A DNA stretch of 64,000 nt from Halichondria panicea (Eukaryota > Porifera > Demospongiae > Suberitida > Halichondriidae), in assembly GCF_963675165.1 (NCBI RefSeq), contig NC_087377.1, forward strand, positions 10,464,632-10,528,631, in the 5' to 3' direction. The notes beneath the pieces were generated by a model. The model had not been told where the DNA came from. It ran no database searches and was given only the letters and a program-made list of their open reading frames with translations. Shown piece by piece: positions 53,943 through 64,000 of the stretch. The first letter of the stretch is position 1, and each line of letters starts with the position of its first letter. Made by a program: the position numbers and the translations under genes.

Positions 53943-54708
53943 CAGAGATACAAAAGAAAGGGGATTGGAAACGACCGCCCACGCCCTATGTAAAAGGACT
54001 GACATCCGGTGAAGCACTCCGTGTAATTATTGCGCTCGCAAATAATTACATGGAAAAGTTTTATATCCCTGGTTTCTAGCTCTCCTATCCACTAGAGATC
54101 ACTCAGGGCCTGGGAGATACTTGAGAGAAGTAAGCTTATACCACTGACAAGCTCTAAGTCCGTTGTCTTTACTCTGTTTCCAATTTTTTTGAGTTTAGCT
54201 TGAATTACTCTATGTCAACTTTTCTCTGTCCCTCCTGTGAAGTCAAAACAGCAAAGGACATTGCTTGACTTGGTTATTATGTATCTAAGTGCTACATAGA
54301 ATGGCTTCATGCTATAGATAAGCTGTACTGTTCATAAACGTTTGCAGTATAGTCCTTCAAACTGCTTTAGTATACTTTTAGACACGCCACGGGCCTGTCC
54401 CTCCTACGACTTCATAGTAAAGGCTATTTCTTCTTGCATAGCATTTATTTGTCTAGTAATAGTGGCTGCATGGCTTAGTCGACTTTTTAGAGCTAAATTC
54501 TCTTTACTTTTTAGAAAAATCAACATTAAAAATGATCAATTTCACTGTTTCTATGTACAGCACATTGTAGAGCAGTCAAGACTGGTAATGAGCATGCTGA
54601 CTATAAATATAATCCTTTGTAGTTTTAGCCACGCCCTATAACGCGGAATGCTTCACGCAAAAATTTCGTAAAAATTTCGTTTCCAATCCCCTTTCTTTTG
54701 TATCTCTG
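53943..54708. mobile_element. hAT-like non-autonomous element beside the Brambleberry start
   Basis: Near-perfect inverted ends of about 30 bases start CAGAGATACAAAAGAAAGGG. GTACAAGC flanks it on both sides (53936-53943 and 54709-54716), fitting a hAT-type 8 bp target duplication. The body holds no transposase ORF that I can recognise. It lies about 40 bases upstream of the Brambleberry ATG. Confidence 0.85.
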
Positions 54709-54721
54709 GTACAAGCTATAT

Positions 54722-54778
54722 AGTCTCGCGAGCAGACGTGGGAGGGAGGGAACTCTAGGACAAGTCTGCTCGCGAGAC
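54722..54778. repeat. Hairpin with GTCTCGCGAGCAGAC arms
   Basis: GTCTCGCGAGCAGAC and its reverse complement GTCTGCTCGCGAGAC lie 26 bases apart, directly after the hAT-like element. Confidence 0.8.
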
Positions 54779-54779
54779 C

Positions 54780-56726
54780 ACAAGCTAGAGATCACTAATC
54801 CTAGCTCTCTTGATTTTGCCCCCGAGCTATTAGTTCTGGCCCCCAGACTAAAAGATCACATGCCAATTTTGCACGGTCTTAAACTGGTAAAGGTTGTCAA
54901 TGATGAAAATGTTTCTTAACCACAATGTTTTGGTAGAGATCCCTTTGCTTCATGCTTATAACAGAGAATGGCTCATATTGGCATTGCACTGGTAGACAGA
55001 CCTCAACTATATATCTACCACATTAAAATGTTAGGATTGATCTGATTGCATGTAGATCTATACTAGATCTAGTGCTGCACGCTTGCATGCAAGGCTAATG
55101 CCAAGCAGTGATCTACCAATTTGTTTACCCAATACTGTTGTGTCTAATCAGTCAGTACACTATTCGATTCACTGACAAAACACACTCGCAGTTTAAGTAT
55201 ATATTCTTACCTAAACTTAATTCTTACCATGCTGCAGCAGCATTGCTCTCCCATTTTAGATCAAGTTTCACACTGACGTCTTGTTCAGAATGTAGTCAAT
55301 CCCCGGATATAAATTAAATATGGTAAAGAAATATACCATAAAGCATTCCACACCCTAAAAACCTGAGCAGTAAAACAAGCCTATGCAATAATGATATCCA
55401 AGGGCCTGTTTCAGGCCGTGGGGGGAATCAACATCAAACTTTGATTCCAGCGTGTAAAGGTCAAAGGTCTTGAGGTCACAGTTCAAATACATTGGCTGAG
55501 AACCTCGTGCTTATCCTGTGAAAGCCAATATGAGTAAATTGGGCCTGACGCTAAAGTAACAGTAGTACCCTTGCTACACTTGAATCCTCTAACAAATGTG
55601 TTACACCGCCAAAATAAGGGTGTTCACTGGCTGGCAAGGACAACATAATTATGGTGGGGCTCGCTATAGAGTACACCAGAAAAGCAGGGCTCCACTGCTT
55701 GGACGTGGATAAGCTTAGTACTGCATGGCTGAGTCATACGCACAAGCATGCTGTTCGTTTAATGTACACGTTTTCGAGAAAAATATATATACCCATTGAC
55801 AAAGTACCAATGCAACAAACATGGCACGCACTTGATAAAACTAAGGCACGTATATTCTGTTAGCACATACACAGGTTAGCCATTTGTTAGAACATTGGCA
55901 GACAAGTAAAATAAACATCCACTACTAACAGACGAGAACATGACTTTGCAACAAATGACTGCATTAAATTATAGATACACAACAGCTACTCCATGGGGCA
56001 GGTTCAATCCTAACGTCAGTCATACCTATACATGTAGCTTGTAGGCATTGCAAACTGTCACACGATAATCTGTTAATCTGCAGCAAAACCACAAGAATGA
56101 ATTTCTTATTAACAAAGAAGAGAGTTTTGTAAACTCACCATTGATTTACTTTGATAGGTGTTACGTATCATTCGAGTTGTTTGGTAAGAGAAGAGTTATG
56201 GTAGAAAGGTAAGAAGATGCCCTCCCTCAACATGTACGAACAAGCCAGCTCTACGACCATTTGGGAGGCCCCTGAGTATGTGAGAATAACAAACCATATT
56301 CAAACTGGATGTAAAATGACTTACTTAATCAAATTAATGGGTGGAAGTTAATTGTCTTAAATCAATTGGACATGGTCAATAAGCATTGATAGGCATCTAG
56401 CTGTATTGTGTGTGTGTGATAAAATTAATAAAGCTAGAATTTAAAAAGTGTCTGTGCACCCATCATACATCTTATTTCTCATGCTACTCATTGACAAATA
56501 GATCTTGTACCTACGTGTATAGTAGGCCTAAGTGTGAAATCCATGTAAAGTAGAAAACGGTGTAATAACATTAATAGCCTAATGAAAAACCATCTTGTAA
56601 CACAACCTCTAAGGCAAAACCATGCAACTAGATGTCTTAATTATACCCTGTATACCAATCGAACTCTATATGTTGGTAAGCAAAACTATACACATGCACA
56701 CAATTACTCATCAATTTTATTCCCCT
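54780..56726. other. No supported gene; intergenic
   Basis: Short ORFs are present but none shows a recognisable domain or coherent splice pattern. 54787-54850 shares a repeat with 4545-4615 (TTGATTTTGCCCCCGAG). Confidence 0.5.
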
Positions 56727-56834
56727 TCATGTTGTGCACCTTTTCCTCCAAACTGTTATGAGCAGTGCGATCATTATCACCATGACAACAAAGAGTATTC
56801 CTCTGACCGCAGTTATGATGACATTGGACATGCT
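56727..56834 (-). other. Possible last exon with a transmembrane helix
   Basis: After a TTTTTCTACAG acceptor the frame reads 35 residues: MSNVIITAVRG, a hydrophobic run, then VWRKRC and a TGA. It looks like a membrane anchor with stop-transfer, as in receptor exon 7, but no upstream exons could be linked to it. A second frame is also open, so chance is possible. Confidence 0.3.
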
Positions 56835-56931
56835 CTGTAGAAAAACATAATTATTATGCATATACAATCACAATTTTTAAATTAATGTGCGCATATAGGG
56901 AAGTTTCCAACATACAGTAGCTAGTCTCAGG

Positions 56932-57220
56932 TCCAGACTGCACCTTAGAAAAGAACGTCTAGTCATGCAAGTTCCTATGTGAAACTCGTGTAGAAGTCCA
57001 GGAATTTCTTGGACGGGTAACTAACCACACAGGACGTACACGCCCACGATCGGCCAAACTACAGAAATATAGGATCTGCCTAATCAATAATTATATTCAT
57101 GGCTGATCGTGGGCATGTACGTCCTGTGTGGTTAGTTACCCGTCCAAGAAATTCCTGGACTTCTACACGAGTTTCACGTAGGAACTTGACCAAACGTTCT
57201 TTTCTAAAGCACGGCCTGGA
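56932..57220. mobile_element. Foldback element with arms of about 120 bp
   Basis: The left arm (56932-57053) and right arm (57101-57220) are reverse complements, for example GGACGGGTAACTAACCACAC against GTGTGGTTAGTTACCCGTCC. The loop is about 47 bases. The motif CCAGGAATTTCTTGGAC also occurs inside the element at 50876-51610. Confidence 0.9.
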
Positions 57221-58026
57221 GAAACCTTAAAAGCAGCCATATACTGTGGACTATACGTATCTACTATTAGTGCTATAAACATGAGCACGAAAGCTAGATT
57301 ACTGGAGCAGCACATTCAAATTACTGACTTGATGAGAGAGTCTCTTGTATGGTTGATCTTCCAGGAGCAGTGCACTGATGACTGTATTTATAAATCAAGA
57401 TTTAATAGTTAGTTCCCCTTCTCAGGCTGCATGGCACATCCACTGCATTACTCGACTCAGAGTCTCAATTTTGCAGATTCTGGACGGAGGGTGGAAAACG
57501 GATTGGCTAGAAAGCATTTTCTTTAGGAGTTACAGAGAATTACCAAACACGCTTTCCCCTTCAGGTAATTAAAAATGGCTATGCTATTGGTTGGAGGTAA
57601 TTGATTAGTGGGGAAAAACCAATACACATGCATGTACGAATACTGTACGTACTAAACAATGTGTGAAATCAAAACAAAACAGTAAACAATTGAGAACACA
57701 AGAGGTCAAAGTTCGCCATCAATGATTGACTGCAAACTTTGACCTATGTTAAAATAAAATAAGCGTACCTATACTTGCTTTTTCGACTGCCCATAATAAT
57801 AATTATTGCAGTTGAAGCTTCTTTGATCCATGCAAGTGCAGCAATCTTGATTTTGTCTAAATTAATAATTATTGTTTAATTGCCCTTCTTTACCAGACGC
57901 CTTCAATTATATATACACCTTAATTATCAAGAAAGCACTTCTAGTTGTGCTGCAAGTATTGACTGTACAAGAGAACCCCCCCTTAGCCAATTACACAGAG
58001 GACCTAGTAAAATGGAAGATCTTTGC

Positions 58027-58084
58027 GATGTTAGACGGTATATATCTAATAATTATTATCGATATCGATATACCGTCTAACATC
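58027..58084. repeat. Perfect-stem hairpin
   Basis: GATGTTAGACGGTATAT is mirrored by ATATACCGTCTAACATC around an AT-rich loop holding GATATCGATATC. Confidence 0.8.
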
Positions 58085-58188
58085 ACACTTCAAAAGCACT
58101 ACAAATCTTGTAACTAAAGCTTGTGGTTTAGTGCCGATGTTGCAATTCTCTGTGATGACTCTGTTTACAGTTTTACATACTGAGGCAC

Positions 58189-58505
58189 CAGAGGAGGTTG
58201 GTCACGACTTAAACCGCGGTAAAACATGCTATGCTAACAGTGTTTGGCCTCGAATTCGCCTTCAACCTTCTTCAACCCGCTGAGTCAGCACTTTTATCAT
58301 TTATCTCATGTTATCTCTCTTATATTATATATGTTAGCATCGATCATCTGCTACTAATAATTATAGAGTGCTAAAATCGTTTGCAGTCTTTTGGCTTTAG
58401 CTAGGATAGCTACTTTTCATGCTTTTCTCTGTAGGTCTGCGTATATCTTTTCTTTTTTCTCCGTGCACGCACATTCCTCTATTGAAATGTGACCAACCTC
58501 CTCTG
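58189..58505. mobile_element. MITE with CAGAGGAGGTTGGTCAC ends and 9 bp target duplication
   Basis: The 17-base ends are perfectly inverted. CTGAGGCAC flanks both sides. The related sequence at 48571-48590 has the join without the insert, so an empty site is visible. A 9 bp duplication fits a Mutator-like element. Confidence 0.8.
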
Positions 58506-58920
58506 CTGAGGCACTGTATTCAGTATTCATTTAACACTGTATACCTATACCCAAAGCCTTACTGCGAATAACCACATTGCCATAATTATGCCTCGGTGCG
58601 CATGCGCAAGCGAGGTATACGGTAGTGTGTCTGTGTGTGTGTGTGTAGAGTGCTACAGCTGCTCAAGGATCAATGAAGTGCAAATATAGGCTTCTAGTAA
58701 TGTTTTCTTGGATTTTAATTCGTGGATTTGAAAAATAATGCTTCGTTCTCGAGTTATGCCTAGTTTTGCTTACTTGGAATGCCATTGCAGCCTGCAATGG
58801 TGGACTAGAATTACAGCAAAGGCAGCAAAGAAGCTTGGAGTCTTAGAAATAATGTATGGCTCCTGTGGAGCATGCTCTGGGGCTAGGATAAGTAAAGAAG
58901 CAACAATCACAAAATCATAA

Positions 58921-60240
58921 TTCTAGCTTTCTACTTTAGTGACCCTGTTCCATTGTTCCTGGTACGGGATCATTGCAGCTGTAAATACGTACGACCTACC
59001 TCGAATAAAGGCTGGGTGTATAGCTACTACATGTATATATCTAGCCAACATGTAAGTTCAAGCTCTTAGCTTTTATTCGACAACGAAGCTTTAACATCAA
59101 AATTTGCCACTATTAAAACTAATAACTTGGTGTGTAAAGGCTATCCATGCTGTAAACACAGCGCTATGGAATCCAGGTAAGCAGACTCATGTATCACAAA
59201 CAGACAAACTAGAGCACTAAAGTACAAACCCTCGGCTGGTGACATGATTATAAAGAAACCAGAGGAGTGATATAATGCAGTGCATGTAGTATGTATGGCT
59301 TAGCTGTCTAGCACAGCAACTCAGGAGCAATAGAAACTAAACTAGACTGGACGCATGCTGAAACATTTGAGTAGTGCATGGTACACATGCACTGTGGACT
59401 CTATGATCACAGTGAATAAGCTGGATCCAGAGTCAGCAAAAAAGCCTCCCGAGACAACAAACCAGTCACAATTCTAGCGTTCTACTTTAGTGACCCTGTT
59501 CCATTGTTCCTGGTACGGGATCATTGCAGCTGTAAATACGTACGACCTACCTCGAATAAAGGCTGGGTGTATAGCTACTACATGTATATATCTAGCCAAC
59601 ATGTAAGTTCAAGCTCTTAGCTTTTATTCGACAACGAAGCTTTAACATCAAAATTTGCCACTATTAAAACTAATAACTTGGTGTGTAAAGGCTATCCATG
59701 CTGTAAACACAGCGCTATGGAATCCAGGTAAGCAGACTCATGTATCACAAACAGACAAACTAGAGCACTAAAGTACAAACCCTCGGCTGGTGACATGATT
59801 ATAAAGAAACCAGAGGAGTGATATAATGCAGTGCATGTAGTATGTATGGCTTAGCTGTCTAGCACAGCAACTCAGGAGCAATAGAAACTAAACTAGACTG
59901 GACGCATGCTGAAACATTTGAGTAGTGCATGGTACACATGCACTGTGGACTCTATGATCACAGTGAATAAGCTGGATCCAGAGTCAGCAAAAAAGCCTCC
60001 CGAGACAACAAACCAGTCACAATTCTAGCGTTCTACTTTAGTGACCCTTTTCCATTGTTCCTGGTACGGGATCACTTTAGCTATAAATACGTAATAGGCC
60101 TCCCTCGAATAAAGGCCGGGTGTATATAGCTGCCAACGTGTAAGTTTAAGCTTCTTAGCTTTTATTCTACAACGAAGCTTTAACATCAAAATCTGCCAAT
60201 AATAAATTGTTGTGTGAAGGCTATCCATGCTGTAAACGCA
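58921..60240. repeat. 551 bp tandem duplication plus a diverged third partial copy
   Basis: Copy 1 is 58921-59471 and copy 2 is 59472-60022, nearly identical. A third, more diverged part starts at 60023. No gene is supported in the unit. Confidence 0.95.
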
Positions 60241-60551
60241 GCGCTATGAAATTCAGGTGAGTAGATTCATGTGTCACAAGCAAACCAACGGACTACTATA
60301 CCCGTGGCCGCCCGCGCGCGCCTCGGGTAACGACTACATGTACTATACCCGTGGCTGCCCATGCCCCTCGAGTAACAATGTTTTGCAAGCGTCAAGCATA
60401 ATTATGCGAATTTGCGAGTGCTGATAATGGCTTCGTGAAAATAAGACCGCAAAAACCATACTTGTATGACATCACAATTTTGCGATATCGCAGAAGTTAG
60501 GCCACAAAGCGTCAAATTTACAAACATAGTACAATATGCAGCTGTAACTAC

Positions 60552-60765
60552 CATATAGCTGGTTATTTTCGAGGCACTAAATGTTGGCGTTTTTCGCGGA
60601 TTGACTTTACAAACCTCGAAAATGTGGGCATGGTTTACTTCCGGGATTTAAACCTCTCTACTGTAGGGGGTGGTCCTTTGAACTTCTATCCTCGAAATGT
60701 TTAGTTTGACCAATCCGCGTAAATTTGGTGCCTCTATAATAACCATGCAACTATACATAAACCAG
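60552..60765. mobile_element. MITE with ACCATATAGCTGGTTATTTTC-type left end
   Basis: The left end GGTTATTTTCGAGGCAC is mirrored by GTGCCTCTATAATAACC. It belongs to the family at 37277-37465. The stretch 60765-61250 shows nothing else that I can name. Confidence 0.65.
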
Positions 60766-62851
60766 CTTCTATGTCAGCTCCACACACACGTTCATGAGTA
60801 CAACCATAAATTGAAGAGCTAGAGGGATTGGTAACAGAGTGGCGTATGTGATGCTTTTACATTGAATCTGCAACTATTCATGCACGTTACGCCCTATGAA
60901 TGAGGCTATTTTGCCGGGTAACTCCCTCAATGTGTTCCTCATCATCTTTTTCAGCAATTTATAACAAATTTACGAGAATGGAAACTCTAGACTAATTGTA
61001 CTGCACATAGTGTGGTTTTACTACATGTATGACATCATCGCTCACAATAGTTTACTCGGAAGAAAAATTAATGATTATTTTGAAGAGTGCATATAAAGAA
61101 CTAATATCATAAAGCTTTCAGAAAAGCTTTCAGAAAATCTAAAAATACATGTATACACGTTGAAGTTATGGCAATTAATTCGAATTACTAGCATAATGGT
61201 ATACAGGGCGAAATACACAACACATACACATGTACTGTAAGTTAACAATTTCAAAGACAAACAAAATGTCGTACATTCGTTTCAATCAGGGATTTTTGGA
61301 TACCCCATAAGAGAAAGCTAGTTAAGTTAGCTAGTGGACATTCTGTGACTATCCTAAATTGCAAATGACCTTTGTAGTTTGTTTGCACACAACCTTAAGA
61401 TAGGTACAAACTTGCAAAACAGGGAAAGTTTGAGAAATGCAAGTAATAGCTTTTGAGATGTATGTATGTCCGGGTACCATGCTCCGTACGTAAGAATTTC
61501 AACAGAGTGTTAATCAGCTCTAGTTACCATGGTGCACTTCTAGTAAATGACAGTTGTGGTAAACAAGAAGATGTTAGGATGGAATCACACAGGATGAAAG
61601 ACATTACAAGGAAACTTTAGGACTGACCCTCTCCCCTCTTCCATACATGTGTAATAAAACACGCTTCCTGTGACAAAGACAGGAACACATTCTTTGACCA
61701 ATGGGGAAAAACCATTACACATGTGCAATAAAATCTGTGAAATGTTCAGTTTCGGAGAAACAAAATGTCCTACATTTATTTCAATTGGGGAGTTTGGATA
61801 CCCCACAAGAGAAAGAAAGTTAGTCAAGTTAGCAGTGGATCCTGAATTAGGAAATCACAAATGACCTTTGGATGTTTGTTTGCACATAATGTCTAAGATA
61901 GCTACAAAACAGGGAAAGTTTGGGAAATGTAAATAACAGCTTTTGAGATGGAGTTATCGATGTATGCGTGTCCGGGTAGCAAGCTACGTACGTAAGAATT
62001 TCAACAGAGTGTTAATCAGCTCTAGTTACCATGGTGCACTTCTATGAATGACAGTTCAATATAAACAAGGAATCACACAGGATGAAAGACATTACAAAGA
62101 AACTTTAGGACTGACCCTCTCACCTCTTCCATACATGTGCTATTAAATTAAAAAACACGCTTCCTGTGACAAAGCCAGGAACACATTTTAAGCAGGGGGA
62201 AAAAACCATTACACATGTGCAATACACCAAATAAGTGTATTTTAATCAGCCCACTGAAGCCATACACACCCGACTACACACAATAATGTGAAATCCTTTT
62301 AACACCAGCCAATACAGTAAACAACACGGGTTTAGTGATATTCCCCGGCCATCAATTATAACACCATATGAAGGAAAGCATGCGTACCCTTTTATTAAGT
62401 TGTGCTGCAAATATAGACAGTACAGGGGGAATTCCATAACAAGGGGAAAGCTCTACATTCTAACATTAAAAATCTATTAAAAGCACTACAAATCTTGTAC
62501 GCTAACACTAATTGTGTGATGCCATTGTTGCAATTTGATAGGCTTTGTACCGACTGTGTGTACAGTTTTACACATTAAGGCACTGTATTCACAACTAGTT
62601 AACAAACCTTTGTAATCAATGCCTACCACAGCACCCAAAGCCTTCACTGCCGTGAAGCATTATAGTACATGTAAGAAGACTAACTACAAAGTACACAGAA
62701 GCAGAAAAGTTCAGAGTGGGTAGCTTCTCAAGTGTTTTAAGTGTTTCAGGTTACAATCAAGAGTTCAAAAATGCAATCGGGGGACTCACATTCAAAAATT
62801 CAAAAAACATTTTTTTAACAGTGTAAACTAGACTGCATTGACATATCTCAC

Positions 62852-63004
62852 CTGGTGATCTCTTGAGGGGTGACCTGGTGTATGGTGACTCACTCTCGAA
62901 GACGGGCAAGGTGTCATTGGATTGGTCGTTGTCAGAGTCGGCCGGGTTGGCGGCAGTCGAGGCGAAGGACTGCTCACCAGGGGGTTCAAATTCTGCGGGG
63001 AGAC
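62852..63004 (-). pseudogene. Duplicate of Brambleberry exon 5
   Basis: The 153-base exon is open, with AG acceptor and GTGAGA donor intact. It differs from the exon at 49015-48863 at one noted residue (TAANP for TAVNP). It lies about 9 kb upstream of the Brambleberry ATG on the same strand, so that gene cannot use it. No copies of exons 6-8 are seen downstream of it. It is either a stranded exon or part of a second gene beginning beyond 64000. Confidence 0.75.
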
Positions 63005-64000
63005 CTGCAACTGTGGGTGTGGGGGTACAGAGGTGAAAGGTGACACACAAGAGAAATGTTCTGGCCAGACGTTAATGCATTCCATCGTGCAATGAATATA
63101 AGGAGGGAAATGGAATGCACAGGTGCACAATATGAATAATGCTATAAGGAATGTTTGTCAAGTGAGAGACCTATTGCTAGTAATGATTGACCGAATGCTG
63201 TCAACAAAATTACATGGCCACTGATGGTCTAGTAGACAGTTACATGTCAAAGCGTCAGTGGCGGGGGGGGGGGTAGTAGTACAAATGATTGTCCTGATAG
63301 ACAATAGTAGAGAGGATGATGCTTTTACATGTATTAAGGGGGTTTTAGTGATAGTTCACACAGGAAACAGTAGATTTTAGAGTATACACTGTTTGAACAC
63401 AAGACACTACTAGTGGTGATTCAGTACCAGCACAGTATTATTGAGTACATGTGCTACGTACTATGAGGCTATACTATGACATCCATATATGAAATCATGC
63501 ATAGAGTTTCCTTGAAGCCGGGCCACACCCGAATCAGGCGATCAAACATAACTAAAGTACATATCCCTGTATTGATTCCTTCATGCAAGTGGTTCGTGCT
63601 ACTATAGTTACAATAATTGCAAGTAAAATGAAAGCACCGCGAGTGCTGATGCCTCGGTGGAGGTGCCAAAGCTACATAACATAAAGCTGCTAATAGCTTT
63701 TATATACACATTAATCATTAACTTTGCTGCATGCAGGCAGAATCCAGCAAAGAGTGGGTAATGATCGACCACGATTGTTGTTAAAAACGATCGATGCCAA
63801 AGTTAAAGTTTAAAATGAATGGCTGCATCAGCAGAGCTTTGCAGCTCTCTTCTCACTCTTGCAGCTACCAATTGCTAGCGTTCTAGTACAGAGCTAACTA
63901 CTAAGTAGAGTAGGAACATTCGGTGAACAAGTTCTGAAAAGGCTGCAATGGCATTCCAAGAAAGCAAAACTAGGCATAACTCGAGAACAAAGCATTATTT

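Noticed and set aside
57378..57572. Plus-strand ORF of 64 codons as a gene
   Set aside because: No recognisable domain and no partner exons; most likely chance.
1..64000. CRISPR arrays, bacterial operons, tRNA or rRNA genes
   Set aside because: No direct-repeat/spacer array, no ribosome-binding-site/operon layout and no recognisable tRNA or rRNA sequence was seen. The introns show that the DNA is eukaryotic.

Overview
The window is eukaryotic and probably metazoan. It is AT-rich, its genes are split by short GT-AG introns, and it is full of small inverted-repeat transposons. The genes encode immunoglobulin/fibronectin surface proteins and a KAR5/GEX1/Brambleberry-type nuclear fusion protein. 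A sponge or other early-branching animal is my best guess, but no marker fixes the species. All exon models below were read by hand from ORFs, GT-AG sites and matching codon phases; no transcript data were available.

Region 1 (about 1-40.5 kb) is a clustered two-family array. Family R (minus strand) encodes single-pass receptors: signal peptide, cysteine-free Ig-like domain, FN3 domain, second FN3-like domain, stalk, transmembrane helix, and a tyrosine-containing tail. R1 (1089-9133, 458 aa) and R2 (30949-38131, 548 aa) are intact in all eight coding exons. They share ectodomain and membrane segment but have unrelated tails. Four more R copies (about 11.4-13.9, 16.9-18.8, 19.8-21.7 and 25.1-28.2 kb) are decayed. 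Family A (plus strand) encodes small secreted single-Ig proteins (181 or 189 aa, four exons). All four copies are intact: A1 14523-16003, A2 22755-24237, A3 28885-30298, A4 39002-40463. Each A gene lies head-to-head with an R copy, and the 5' leaders apparently overlap. At R1 and at the 16.9-18.8 kb relic only leader remnants of an A gene remain. The array grew by duplication of R/A units; a copy about 8.2 kb away is especially clear. The arrangement resembles paired receptor/ligand, immune-type or allorecognition loci, but that function is inference.

Region 2 (41.2-53.9 kb) is one minus-strand gene of eight coding exons (653 aa) for a KAR5/GEX1/Brambleberry homologue. It has a signal peptide, a cysteine-rich luminal domain, a coiled coil, several membrane segments and a C-terminal YNLRSR motif. 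Its last intron holds a 78-80 bp minisatellite, and a CA microsatellite abuts the last splice acceptor. A hAT-like element sits about 40 bp upstream of its ATG.

Region 3 (53.9-64 kb) is mainly repeats: non-autonomous transposons, a 551 bp tandem duplication, a long foldback repeat, and a segmental duplication of 47.7-50.0 kb that carries an intact extra copy of Brambleberry exon 5 (62852-63004).
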